Positions 1-7,670 of a DNA stretch of 64,000 nucleotides are shown here, one piece after another; the first letter of the stretch is position 1; each line of letters opens with the position of its first letter. A program made the translations under genes and the position numbers. Below the pieces are notes generated by a model, which saw only the letters and a program-made list of their open reading frames with translations, had not been told where the DNA came from and did not search any database. Origin of the DNA: LB3-1 sp036401895 (GTDB lineage Bacteria; Chloroflexota; Chloroflexia; Chloroflexales; Kallotenuaceae); the NCBI GenBank assembly GCA_036401895.1, contig DASWTW010000024.1:1-64000 (forward strand), read 5' to 3'.

Positions 1-126
1 GGTCGGGCGGTCGGCGGGCATCTGGGCCGTACCGCGCAGCAGCTTGGCATCAGCCGCAGCACGCTCTGGCGTAAAATGCGCGAGCATGGCCTGAGCCGGA
101 TCGACTTTCAGCCTGACCACCTGTGA
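1..126 (+). CDS. C-terminal end of a Fis-type (sigma-54 activator-like) transcription regulator, partial
   Basis: The window opens inside a reading frame that runs from base 1 to a TGA at 124-126. The visible 41 residues contain a Fis-type helix-turn-helix (LGISRSTLWRKMREHGL), the usual C-terminal DNA-binding domain of AcoR/DhaR-like activators. The next genes are glpF and dhaKLM, and DhaR is the known activator of dha operons in enterobacteria, so a DhaR-like role is a reasonable inference. Sensor and AAA+ domains lie outside the window, so true sigma-54 dependence cannot be judged. I saw no convincing -24/-12 promoter downstream; a sigma-70-like promoter is present instead. Confidence 0.75.
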   Translation, partial: GRAVGGHLGRTAQQLGISRSTLWRKMREHGLSRIDFQPDHL

Positions 127-142
127 AACATCATAGTTCAAA

Positions 143-164
143 GATGAAACAAAATTGTTTCATC
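143..164. promoter_or_regulatory. Perfect inverted repeat, probable operator of the glycerol/DHA operon
   Basis: The arm GATGAAACAA (143-152) and its exact complement TTGTTTCATC (155-164) are separated by two bases. The palindrome lies just upstream of the -35 hexamer at 181, which suits an activator site. It is 17 bases after the stop of the Fis-type regulator, whose dimeric HTH would be expected to bind such a palindrome. The binding partner is inferred. Confidence 0.7.
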
Positions 165-180
165 TGCAACACTTTCGCCG

Positions 181-210
181 TTGACAGCGATCTCGGTTTT
201 TTCCTACCAT
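181..210 (+). promoter_or_regulatory. Sigma-70-type promoter of the glpF-dha-glpK-pts operon
   Basis: TTGACA at 181-186 is a consensus -35. TACCAT at 205-210 is a 4/6 match to the -10 element at 18 bases spacing. Transcription would start near 217. The weak -10 and the palindrome immediately upstream fit an activator-dependent promoter. Confidence 0.6.
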
Positions 211-459
211 AGAGACAGGCCAGGCGACGATTGAGCCTGGCGCTTGTCAGGGCTGACAGCATCACCATCATCTCCCACGCCTCGACAAACACCTCCCAGA
301 CGCTACAGCATCGTTGTGGACGTTAGGCTGCGGCATACCCTAATCGATCGCTACAGACTCCATCTGCATGACCTCATAAAGGAGGTGAAAGCTAATTCAG
401 CTCCCCTGCTGGATGTTTGGCAAATACAGGCTGGTTGCAGGATACAAGGAGGTCTCCTC
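211..459 (+). other. Long 5' leader of glpF
   Basis: About 240 bases separate the predicted start site from glpF. A perfect Shine-Dalgarno-like run AAGGAGGTGA lies at 379-388 with no suitable start codon after it; it can pair with ACCTC at 371-375. The true glpF Shine-Dalgarno is part of the near-palindrome AGGAGGTCTCCT just before the ATG. I recognise no known riboswitch class here. Confidence 0.4.
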
Positions 460-1266
460 ATGCGGCGGAATACGCTTACCGGTCAGCTATGGGCAGAGTT
501 CTTCGGCACGGCGATCCTGGTGCTCCTCGGCAATGGCGTTGTCGCCAACTTCGCGTATGCGACACGACTCGGCGCGGGCGGCTACGATTGGACGACGATC
601 ACGCTGGGCTGGGCGTTTGCAGTCGTGGTTGCGGTCTATATCGCCGGCGGGATCACGGGCGCGCATCTCAACCCGGCAGTCACACTAGCCGCGATTGTGC
701 GCGGCACGATCGCCACGACGACCGGCCTGCTTTACATGCTGGTGCAGGTGCTGGGCGGCGTGATCGGCGCGTTCCTGGTACACATGCTGTACATGGGCAA
801 CTTCGTCAAAGACGGCTATAAAAACGTCTTCCACACCGGCCCGGCGGCGGGCTACGAAAATCTGGTCTTCACTCAGTATTTCTCCGAGATCCTGGGCACC
901 TTCATGCTGGTCCTGGCGATCTATGCGGTCGTCGATAATGTGCGCAACGTCGGCCCTGGCGCCAACCTGTGGCCGTTCATGGTCGGCATGGTCGTGCTTT
1001 CGATCGGCCTGTCGCTGGGCGGTCCCACTGGCTACGCGATCAATCCGGCGCGCGATTTCGGCCCACGGCTCTACGCTTCCCTGTTTGTGGCCGGCTCAAC
1101 CGGCACCTTCGACGGAGCCGGCTTTCTGGTGCCGATCATCGGCCCACTGATCGGCGGCCCGCTCGGCGCGCTCTTCTACGATTTTCTGGTCAAGCCCTTC
1201 CTACCGACGCCTAGCGAACCCGCGCCTGAGCCACGCGGCGCCGACGTTGCGCATCAGCCGGCTTAG
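460..1266 (+). CDS. glpF: Glycerol uptake facilitator (aquaglyceroporin)
   Basis: MIP-family channel for passive glycerol entry across the cytoplasmic membrane, 268 residues, the normal size. Both pore motifs are visible: NPAVT at about residues 71-75 and NPARD at 195-199; the Asp after the second NPA is typical of glycerol channels rather than water channels. Hydrophobic segments fit six membrane helices and two half-helices. The start is the ATG preceded by AGGAGG; upstream in-frame codons lack a ribosome site and encode implausible sequence. It is first in an operon with dhaK, dhaL, glpK, dhaM, ptsH and ptsI, so it feeds GlpK directly. Confidence 0.95.
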   Translation: MRRNTLTGQLWAEFFGTAILVLLGNGVVANFAYATRLGAGGYDWTTITLGWAFAVVVAVYIAGGITGAHLNPAVTLAAIVRGTIATTTGLLYMLVQVLGGVIGAFLVHMLYMGNFVKDGYKNVFHTGPAAGYENLVFTQYFSEILGTFMLVLAIYAVVDNVRNVGPGANLWPFMVGMVVLSIGLSLGGPTGYAINPARDFGPRLYASLFVAGSTGTFDGAGFLVPIIGPLIGGPLGALFYDFLVKPFLPTPSEPAPEPRGADVAHQPA

Positions 1267-1365
1267 GATGTGCGACAATTTGCACATACCGCCACCCGAA
1301 CAGGATGCAGCTACGACCCTGCTACCATAAAGGGGTGAGCGGTAGAGCATCAGGAGGTTTTGGTA

Positions 1366-2367
1366 GTGAAGAAGCTGATCAACTCTCCCGAAACTGTTGT
1401 CCGCGATGAGCTGCTGGGCATGGCGGCCGCGCATCCCGAGCTGATCCAGGTCCACTTCGATCCTGACTACATTGTGCGCGCCGACGCGCCGGTGCGCGGC
1501 AAGGTCGGGCTGCTCTCGGGCGGCGGCAGCGGTCACGAGCCGATGCACGGCGGCTTTGTGGGCTACGGTATGCTCGACGCGGCCTGTCCCGGAGCGGTCT
1601 TTACCTCGCCCGTGCCGGATCAGATGCTGGCGGCGACCAAGGCGATCGACGGCGGCGCGGGCGTGCTGCATATCGTCAAGAACTACACCGGCGACGTGAT
1701 GAACTTCGAGATGGCGGCGGAGCTGGCGCAGGTGGAGGGCATCGAGATTGCAAGCGTGGTCACCAACGATGATGTCGCGGTCAAGGATAGCCTCTACACA
1801 GCCGGGCGGCGCGGCGTCGGCGTGACGGTGCTGCTGGAAAAGATCTGTGGCGGCGCGGCGGAGGCCGGCCTGTCGCTGGCAGAGGTCACGCGGATCGCGC
1901 AGAAAGTCAACGGTCAGGGCCGCTCGATGGGCATGGCTCTGACCTCGTGCGCGGTTCCGGCGGCGGGCAAGCCGACCTTTGAGATCGGCGACGACGAGAT
2001 GGAGATCGGCATCGGCATTCATGGCGAGCCCGGACGCAAGCGCATGAATCTTCAGTCGGCGCGCGAGATCACCGAGATGCTGGCCAGCGCTGTACTCGAC
2101 GATCTGCCGTTCAATCGCGGCGATCAGGTGCTGGCGTTTGTCAACGGCATGGGCGGCACGCCACTGATCGAGCTGTACGTCGTTTACAATGAGCTGGTCA
2201 GCCTGTGCAAAGATCGCGGCGTGACCATCAGCCGCAACCTGATCGGCAACTACATCACCTCGCTGGAGATGGCCGGCTGCTCGATCACGCTGCTCAAACT
2301 CGACGACGAGCTGACGCGCTTCTGGGACGCGCCGGTGCATACGGCCGGGCTGCGGTGGGGGAGATAG
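1366..2367 (+). CDS. dhaK: PTS-dependent dihydroxyacetone kinase, substrate-binding subunit DhaK
   Basis: 333 residues starting at GTG, 8 bases after AGGAGG; the TTG six bases earlier is too close to that site. DhaK binds dihydroxyacetone covalently through a histidine, here probably His219 in GIHGEPG. The GGGSGHEPMHGG loop near residues 52-63 is characteristic. It works with DhaL, which carries ADP/ATP, and DhaM, which rephosphorylates it; the product is DHAP. Spacing to glpF is 99 bases. A palindromic tract element separates it from dhaL although the two subunits form one enzyme. Confidence 0.95.
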   Translation: MKKLINSPETVVRDELLGMAAAHPELIQVHFDPDYIVRADAPVRGKVGLLSGGGSGHEPMHGGFVGYGMLDAACPGAVFTSPVPDQMLAATKAIDGGAGVLHIVKNYTGDVMNFEMAAELAQVEGIEIASVVTNDDVAVKDSLYTAGRRGVGVTVLLEKICGGAAEAGLSLAEVTRIAQKVNGQGRSMGMALTSCAVPAAGKPTFEIGDDEMEIGIGIHGEPGRKRMNLQSAREITEMLASAVLDDLPFNRGDQVLAFVNGMGGTPLIELYVVYNELVSLCKDRGVTISRNLIGNYITSLEMAGCSITLLKLDDELTRFWDAPVHTAGLRWGR

Positions 2368-2495
2368 AAGAACCTAGAACCTAGAACTAAGAACCTAAAG
2401 ATCAGAATTAAGAATTCCATTCACTGGTTCCCTAGGTCTCTTGTTCTTTTGTTTGTCCTTGGTTCTAGGTTCTGGGTTCTAGGTTCTCGTACTTT
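2368..2495. repeat. Intergenic inverted tract element R1 (GAACCTA heptamers)
   Basis: It begins at the base after the dhaK stop. The left arm has AGAACCTAGAACC repeats (2369-2387); the right arm has the complement, GGTTCTAGGTTCT repeats (2461-2487). The 19-base arms 2369-2387 and 2462-2480 differ at one position. Between them lies AT-richer sequence including TTGTTCTTTTG. The unit is a heptamer, GAACCTA. It has no GC-rich core, unlike most relatives in this window. It could fold as a long hairpin within the dha mRNA. Confidence 0.8.
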
Positions 2496-2504
2496 GGAGG
2501 CTTC

Positions 2505-3155
2505 ATGCGCATCACTGCCGAACACGTTATTCGCTTCATCGAGACGATCGCCGCGCGCGTGAAGGAGCAGCGAGCCTATCTGACCGAGCTGGACTCGGCG
2601 ATCGGCGATGCCGACCACGGGATCAACCTCGACCGCGGCTTTAGCGCGGTGCTCGCCAAGCTGCCGACCGTGGCCGACAAAGACATCGGCACGATCCTCA
2701 AGACCACGGGCATGACGCTGGTCTCGACCGTGGGCGGCGCGTCGGGGCCGCTCTACGGCACGGCGTTTCTGCGCGCGAGCATGGCGCTGGCCGATCGCTA
2801 CGAGTTCAACGAGGACGATCTGACCGCCGCGCTGGAGGCGGCGCTGGAAGGCATCATGATGCGCGGCAAGGCCCAGCGCGGCGAGAAGACCATGATCGAC
2901 ACGATTGCGCCGGCGATCGATGCGCTGAAAACGGCTCGCTCACGCGATGTCGACGCGCACGCCGCGCTGCGGGAATCGCTGGCTGCCGCCGAGGAAGGCA
3001 TGAAGTCCACGATCCCGATGCTGGCGACCAAGGGCCGGGCCTCGTATCTCGGCGAGCGCTCGATCGGCCACCAAGATCCCGGCGCGACCTCGGCCTATCT
3101 CATAGCGACCGTCCTGGTGGAGACAGTGGAGTCGATCCAACCGGAAGAAGGATGA
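2505..3155 (+). CDS. dhaL: PTS-dependent dihydroxyacetone kinase, ADP-binding subunit DhaL
   Basis: 216 residues, the family's usual length. The nucleotide/magnesium site is clear: Asp30 and the GDADHG motif at 34-39 supply the three Asp ligands. DhaL holds ADP as a tightly bound cofactor that is phosphorylated by DhaM and passes the phosphate to dihydroxyacetone on DhaK. GGAGG lies four bases before the ATG. In enterobacteria DhaL also acts on the DhaR regulator; the Fis-type regulator at the start of the window makes that feedback possible here, as inference. Confidence 0.95.
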   Translation: MRITAEHVIRFIETIAARVKEQRAYLTELDSAIGDADHGINLDRGFSAVLAKLPTVADKDIGTILKTTGMTLVSTVGGASGPLYGTAFLRASMALADRYEFNEDDLTAALEAALEGIMMRGKAQRGEKTMIDTIAPAIDALKTARSRDVDAHAALRESLAAAEEGMKSTIPMLATKGRASYLGERSIGHQDPGATSAYLIATVLVETVESIQPEEG

Positions 3156-3204
3156 TCGGGCGCTCCATGCCACGATCATCTTTTCACATGCAAGGAGGCA
3201 GTTC

Positions 3205-4728
3205 ATGACGAAATACGTTGCCGCAATCGACCAGGGTACGACCAGCACTCGCTGTATGATTTTTGATCACGCCGGCCGAGTGATCGCCTCCGATCAGCGC
3301 GAGCATGAGCAGATCTTTCCGAAGCCCGGCTGGGTGGAGCATAACACCGAGGAGATCTGGCAGCGCACGCAGGGCGTCGTGCAGGGCGCGCTGCAAAAGG
3401 CCAATCTGACCCACTCCGATCTTGTCGCCGTGGGCATCACCAACCAGCGCGAGACCACGGCGGTCTGGAACAAAAAGACCGGCAAGCCCGTGTACAACGC
3501 GATCGTCTGGCAGGACACGCGCACGGATCAGATCGTGAACCGGCTGGCGCGCGACGGCGGACAGGATCGCTTCCGCGAAAAAGTTGGCCTGCCGCTGGCA
3601 ACCTACTTCTCTGGCCCCAAGATTCGCTGGATTCTCGATAATGTCGACGGCGCGCGCGCGCAGGCCGAGGCGGGCGAGCTGGCCTTCGGCAACATGGACA
3701 CGTTTCTGGCCTGGTGGCTCACCGGCGGCCCCAACGGCGGCGTGCATATCACCGATGTCAGCAATGCCAGCCGCACAATGCTGATGAACATGGAGACGCT
3801 GGACTGGGACGAGGAGATCATGGGCATTATGGGTGTGCCGCGCTCGATGCTGCCCGAGATCAAATCGTCGAGCGAGGTGTACGGCGAGTGCGGAGGCGTC
3901 CTGCAAGGCGTGCCGCTGTCCGGCATCCTCGGCGATCAGCAGGCGGCCACTGTGGGACAGGCCTGCTACGACACCGGCGAGGCCAAGAACACCTACGGCA
4001 CCGGCAACTTTATGCTGATCAACACCGGCACCAGCCTGGTCCACTCCAAGTCGGGGCTGCTGACCACGCCGTGCTACAAGTTCGGCGACAAAGAAACCGT
4101 CTGGGCGCTGGAAGGCTCGATCGCGGTGACTGGCTCGCTGGTGCAGTGGCTGCGCGATAACCTGGGCCTGATCAGCACCGCCTCGGAGGTCGAAGATCTG
4201 GCGCGCAAAGTCGAGGATAACGGCGGCATGTATATTGTGCCGGCCTTCTCGGGATTGTTCGCGCCCTACTGGCGCAGCGACGCGCGCGGCGTGATGGTCG
4301 GCATGACGCGCTACATCAACAAGAATCATATCGCCCGCGCGGTGCTTGAAGCCACGGCCTACCAGACCCGCGAGGTGCTCGACGCGATGGAAAAAGACTC
4401 GGGCGTCACGCTCAAGGCGCTCAAAGTCGACGGCGGCATGGTCTACAACGACACACTGATGCAGTTCCAGTCCGACATTCTGGGCGTGCCGGTCGTGCGG
4501 CCCAAAGTTGCGGAGACCACAGCGCTGGGCGCGGCCTACGCCGCCGGCCTAGCCACCGGCTACTGGAAGAACACCGACGAGATGCGCGCCAACTGGGGCA
4601 TGGATAAGACCTGGGAGCCGCGCATGAGCGATGATCAGCGCGAGTCGCTCTACGCCGGCTGGAAGAAGGCCGTCACGCGCACCTTCGACTGGGTGGAAGA
4701 GGAGCGGGAGGCCGAGGCCAGCGCATAG
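3205..4728 (+). CDS. glpK: Glycerol kinase
   Basis: 507 residues, FGGY carbohydrate kinase, full length. It converts glycerol plus ATP to glycerol-3-phosphate in the cytoplasm. DQGTTSTR (residues 9-16) forms the N-terminal phosphate loop and GDQQAA lies in the middle. In several Firmicutes GlpK is activated by HPr phosphorylation of a His just before the GDQQ motif. That segment here (EVYGECGGVLQGVPLSG) has no His, so this control is probably absent even though ptsH and ptsI are in the operon. AAGGAGG precedes the ATG. GlpD at 26 kb completes the route to DHAP. Confidence 0.96.
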   Translation: MTKYVAAIDQGTTSTRCMIFDHAGRVIASDQREHEQIFPKPGWVEHNTEEIWQRTQGVVQGALQKANLTHSDLVAVGITNQRETTAVWNKKTGKPVYNAIVWQDTRTDQIVNRLARDGGQDRFREKVGLPLATYFSGPKIRWILDNVDGARAQAEAGELAFGNMDTFLAWWLTGGPNGGVHITDVSNASRTMLMNMETLDWDEEIMGIMGVPRSMLPEIKSSSEVYGECGGVLQGVPLSGILGDQQAATVGQACYDTGEAKNTYGTGNFMLINTGTSLVHSKSGLLTTPCYKFGDKETVWALEGSIAVTGSLVQWLRDNLGLISTASEVEDLARKVEDNGGMYIVPAFSGLFAPYWRSDARGVMVGMTRYINKNHIARAVLEATAYQTREVLDAMEKDSGVTLKALKVDGGMVYNDTLMQFQSDILGVPVVRPKVAETTALGAAYAAGLATGYWKNTDEMRANWGMDKTWEPRMSDDQRESLYAGWKKAVTRTFDWVEEEREAEASA

Positions 4729-4734
4729 GCCGGA

Positions 4735-4782
4735 GGCGGGCGAGCACATGCGAACCTGAATCAGCGTGTGTGCTCGCCCGCC
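4735..4782 (+). other. Strong intercistronic hairpin between glpK and dhaM
   Basis: GGCGGGCGAGCACA (4735-4748) is exactly complementary to 4769-4782, giving a 14-bp stem with a 20-base loop. It starts a few bases after the glpK stop. No T-run follows, so it is not a classical terminator. An RNA-stabilising or processing role is possible. Confidence 0.7.
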
Positions 4783-4833
4783 AGCCGGGAGCAAACGTTC
4801 ACTGCCGACATTAGGATGGAGGGAGGAGCTGCC

Positions 4834-5226
4834 GTGATCGGTTTGCTGATCGTCTCGCATAGCGCCAAAATCGCCGATGGAACCCTGGAGCTGGCCGAGC
4901 AGATGACGCGCGGACAAGTTCCGATCGCGGCGGCCGGCGGCACAGAGGATGGCTCGCTCGGCACCAGCGCCGACCTGATTCGCACGGCGGCGGAGCGGCT
5001 GGTGGCAAACGGCGCAGAGGGGCTGCTGGTGCTGGTCGATCTCGGCAGCGCCGTGATGAGCGCCGAGATCGCGCTGGAAGATTTTCCCCGGCCCTATCGC
5101 CTGAGCAATGGCCCGCTGGTCGAAGGCGCGCTGATGGCGGCGGTTGAAGCCTCGATCGGTGCGAATCTGGAGCAGGTCGCGGCGGTCGCGGTGCAGACCA
5201 AAGATCTGCTCAAAGTCCATGATTGA
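4834..5226 (+). CDS. dhaM: DHA kinase phosphotransfer subunit DhaM, EIIA-type domain only
   Basis: 130 residues from a GTG preceded by GGGAGG at seven bases; the earlier in-frame ATG at 4816 lacks spacing to a ribosome site. It is a mannose-type EIIA fold with the phosphorylated His9 in VSHS. DhaM takes phosphate from HPr and re-energises ADP on DhaL. In E. coli DhaM is a fusion of EIIA, HPr and a partial EI; here it is the EIIA unit alone, with full HPr and EI as the next two genes. The order dhaM-ptsH-ptsI is the same order as the E. coli fusion. Confidence 0.9.
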   Translation: MIGLLIVSHSAKIADGTLELAEQMTRGQVPIAAAGGTEDGSLGTSADLIRTAAERLVANGAEGLLVLVDLGSAVMSAEIALEDFPRPYRLSNGPLVEGALMAAVEASIGANLEQVAAVAVQTKDLLKVHD

Positions 5227-5262
5227 TACGCTGCCTTCCCCTACGCAGAAAGGCGCTGGCCT

Positions 5263-5553
5263 ATGATCGAGCAGCACGAATTAATCCTGACGATCGACCA
5301 CCCCTCAGGGCTGCATCTCAGGCCAGCGGCCCTGTTTGTCAAAACCGCCGCCAGCTTTCAAAGCGACATCCGCATCACCAATCTGGACCGCGAAGGACAG
5401 GCCGAGAGCGACGCCAAGAGCATGTTCGGCGTCATGCAGCAGGCTGTCTCGCAGGGCCATCGCGTGCGTGTGCGCGCCGAAGGCCCCGACGCCGACGACG
5501 CCCTGGCCGGCCTGCAACAGCTCGTCGATAGCCGGTTCGAGGCCGAGGCATGA
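5263..5553 (+). CDS. ptsH: Phosphocarrier protein HPr
   Basis: 96 residues. The active-site region GLHLRPA places the phosphorylated His at residue 18, a few residues later than usual because of a short N-terminal extension. AKSMFG holds Ser53, the equivalent of the regulatory Ser46 of Firmicute HPr, but no HPr kinase gene is in the window. It carries phosphate from PtsI to DhaM. Its stop overlaps the ptsI start by four bases (ATGA), indicating coupled translation. Confidence 0.93.
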   Translation: MIEQHELILTIDHPSGLHLRPAALFVKTAASFQSDIRITNLDREGQAESDAKSMFGVMQQAVSQGHRVRVRAEGPDADDALAGLQQLVDSRFEAEA

Positions 5554-7223
5554 GCCGGCTGCGTGGTCTCGTCGGCTCGCCCGGCATTGCGATCGGCACA
5601 ATCACGCATCTGGCGCATACAACAGCCCACGCAGATACCAAAAGCTCCGATCCACAAACCGATCGTCAGCGGCTGCTCACGTCGCAGGCCGAGGTTGCCG
5701 CTCAGCTTCAGCGGCTGGCTGCCGAGCTGCGCGCCGAGGACAAGCCCGACGAGGCCGGGATCTTCGAGGCGCAGGCGCTGCTGGCCGGCGACTCCGCGCT
5801 GGTCTCCGAGGTCGAGCGGCTGCTCGCGGAGGAGCAGCTAGCGCTGCCTGAGGCTGTGCGCCGCGCTAGCGAGGCCATGGCGGCAACTTTGAGCCGAATC
5901 GACGATCCGTACCTGCGTGAGCGCGCCGCCGATGTGGAGGCGATCGGACAGCAGATTATCGCGACGCTGCAAGGCGTGACCCTCGATCTGCGCTTGCCCG
6001 AAGGCGCGATCGTGATCGCCCGCGACCTGACGCCGGCCCAAACCGCTAGTCTGCGCGGTCTGGGCATCGCGGGCTTTGCCACGGCGGGCGGCACAGCTAC
6101 GGGCCACGTCGCGATTCTGGCGCGGGCGCTCGATATTCCCGCAATCGTGGGGCTCAGCGATGCGCTGCTGGAGCTACCTGACGGAGCGACCGCGATTCTG
6201 GATGCCGCCGAGGGCCTGCTGATCGTGGAGCCGGATGAGGAGGAGCTAGCCACCTACTCCGCGCTGTACACGTCGCGGCAGGAAGATGCGGAGCGCCGCC
6301 ACGGGCTGCTGAGCCTGCCCGCCGAAACCAGCGACGGTCAGCGCGTCGAGCTGTGGGCTAACATCGGCCATCCCGACGAAGTGCAGCGCGCGCTTGAGGT
6401 CGGCGCCGAGGGCATCGGCCTGTTTCGGACCGAGTTTTTATTCCTTGAGCGCTCCGCGCCGCCTGACGAGGACGAGCAGTACGCCGCGTACACAGCCGCG
6501 CTGCGGGCGATGGCCGGCCAGCCGGTGGTGATCCGCACGCTCGACATCGGCGGCGACAAGCCGATTCCGTATCTGGAAGCGATGCAGGAGGCCAATCCTT
6601 TTCTCGGCTGGCGCGGCCTTCGCTTTGCGATGCGCTTCCGTCAGCTGTTCCAGGTCCAGCTGCGGGCGCTGCTGCGCGCTGCCACCGAGGGCGATCTGCG
6701 CATCATGCTGCCGATGGTCGCCACGCCCGACGATGTGGCCTGGGCACGCGCCGAGATCGAAGCGGCGACGGCAAGCTTGGCCCAGGAAGCGACTCCGCAC
6801 CGAGCGGATGTGCCGCTGGGCATCATGATCGAAACGCCGGCCGCCGCGATCACACTGGATCTGCTGGCTGCCGGTCTGCGCTTCTGCTCGATCGGCAGCA
6901 ACGATCTGACACAATACACGCTGGCGGCGGATCGCGGTGTGGCCGAGCTGGGCCAGCGCTATCGTCACGACGATCCGGCAGTCTTTCGCATGATGCAACT
7001 GGCGGTGAGCGAGGCGCGCAGGCTGGGGCTGGAGATCAGCATCTGCGGCGAGCTGGCATCCGAGCCGGCGGCGGCGCTGGCGCTGGTGGGAATGGGCATC
7101 GAAAAGCTCAGCATGACTCCCGCTGCGCTGCCGGTCGTCAAAGAAGCCATCCGCTCGGCGTCGAGCGAGGAGGCGCGGCAGCAATCACAGCTGTACTTGC
7201 AGCGTACGCAGGCAGAAGTTTAG
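5550..7223 (+). CDS. ptsI: Phosphoenolpyruvate-protein phosphotransferase (enzyme I)
   Basis: 557 residues, slightly shorter than the 570-575 typical of sugar-PTS enzyme I but with both domains. The N-terminal domain carries the phosphohistidine in GGTATGHVAI; most enzyme I proteins read GGRTSHTAI, so this site is divergent around the conserved His. The C-terminal PEP-binding barrel shows GIGLFRTEFLF, DIGGDKP, GSNDLTQYTLA and the active-site Cys in SICGELA. No sugar-specific IIB or IIC gene is nearby, so the likely client is DhaM. The stop overlaps that of the convergent small gene. Confidence 0.93.
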   Translation: MSRLRGLVGSPGIAIGTITHLAHTTAHADTKSSDPQTDRQRLLTSQAEVAAQLQRLAAELRAEDKPDEAGIFEAQALLAGDSALVSEVERLLAEEQLALPEAVRRASEAMAATLSRIDDPYLRERAADVEAIGQQIIATLQGVTLDLRLPEGAIVIARDLTPAQTASLRGLGIAGFATAGGTATGHVAILARALDIPAIVGLSDALLELPDGATAILDAAEGLLIVEPDEEELATYSALYTSRQEDAERRHGLLSLPAETSDGQRVELWANIGHPDEVQRALEVGAEGIGLFRTEFLFLERSAPPDEDEQYAAYTAALRAMAGQPVVIRTLDIGGDKPIPYLEAMQEANPFLGWRGLRFAMRFRQLFQVQLRALLRAATEGDLRIMLPMVATPDDVAWARAEIEAATASLAQEATPHRADVPLGIMIETPAAAITLDLLAAGLRFCSIGSNDLTQYTLAADRGVAELGQRYRHDDPAVFRMMQLAVSEARRLGLEISICGELASEPAAALALVGMGIEKLSMTPAALPVVKEAIRSASSEEARQQSQLYLQRTQAEV

Positions 7224-7438
7224 GGCGTCTGCTTGTAGTACATCACCGGCTGGCCGCGCACCTGCGACTGAAGCGAGAGCACCGGCTTGCGCTCGACATG
7301 CAGCCTGCACGAATAATCGAACGGCACGCGGCTAGGATGGTTGCGCGGGTGAGCGCAGCTGCCAAGATATGAGCTAAGCTGGCCCTGCCAGTGGACGCAG
7401 GTCTCGCAGAGCGCCTTGCTCCGAGAATACATATTCAT
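7220..7438 (-). CDS. Small Cys-rich protein, putative zinc-binding, unknown function
   Basis: 72 residues if started at the first of two nearby Met codons (MNMYSR), with AAGGAA about ten bases upstream. It has CETC, a later CAH and another Cys near the centre (DYSC), a spacing that would suit one metal site. There is no membrane segment. It converges on ptsI and the two stop codons overlap (TTA/TAG share bases 7221-7222). A longer in-frame extension exists but has no ribosome site. I do not recognise the family; the ordered Cys/His pattern is the main support. Confidence 0.55.
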   Translation of the reverse strand: MNMYSRSKALCETCVHWQGQLSSYLGSCAHPRNHPSRVPFDYSCRLHVERKPVLSLQSQVRGQPVMYYKQTP

Positions 7439-7644
7439 AGCTATTAGTTCCTTCAGCCTCTCAAGTACTCCCCTGATTCGCGGCGCTAAAGCAAATACTA
7501 TGCCGAGCAGCGGTGGCTCCGGCCCCCGCGCCTGACATGTGCAGTCTGTATCGCCTCGGCTGGCTGGAGAGCGAATCAAGTGCCAGCGTGGATGCAACGG
7601 ATCGATCGGGCTGCGCGTATGTAGGTGAATGAAACGGACAAGGA

Positions 7645-7668
7645 GTTAACTGAGGCGTGGTCATAATT
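7645..7668. repeat. Left terminal inverted repeat of the insertion sequence
   Basis: GTTAACTGAG followed by GCGTGGTCATAATT; pairs with 8738-8761 except at positions 12 and 13. It is two bases beyond the transposase stop codon. Confidence 0.88.
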
Positions 7669-7670
7669 GA

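Noticed and set aside
418..440. A sigma-54 promoter (TGGCA ... TTGCA) near glpF
   Set aside because: GG and GC are 16 bases apart rather than 10, so the geometry is wrong.
244..459. A 72-residue N-terminal extension of GlpF
   Set aside because: Begins at TTG without a ribosome site and has no MIP-family similarity; AGGAGG precedes the ATG at 460.
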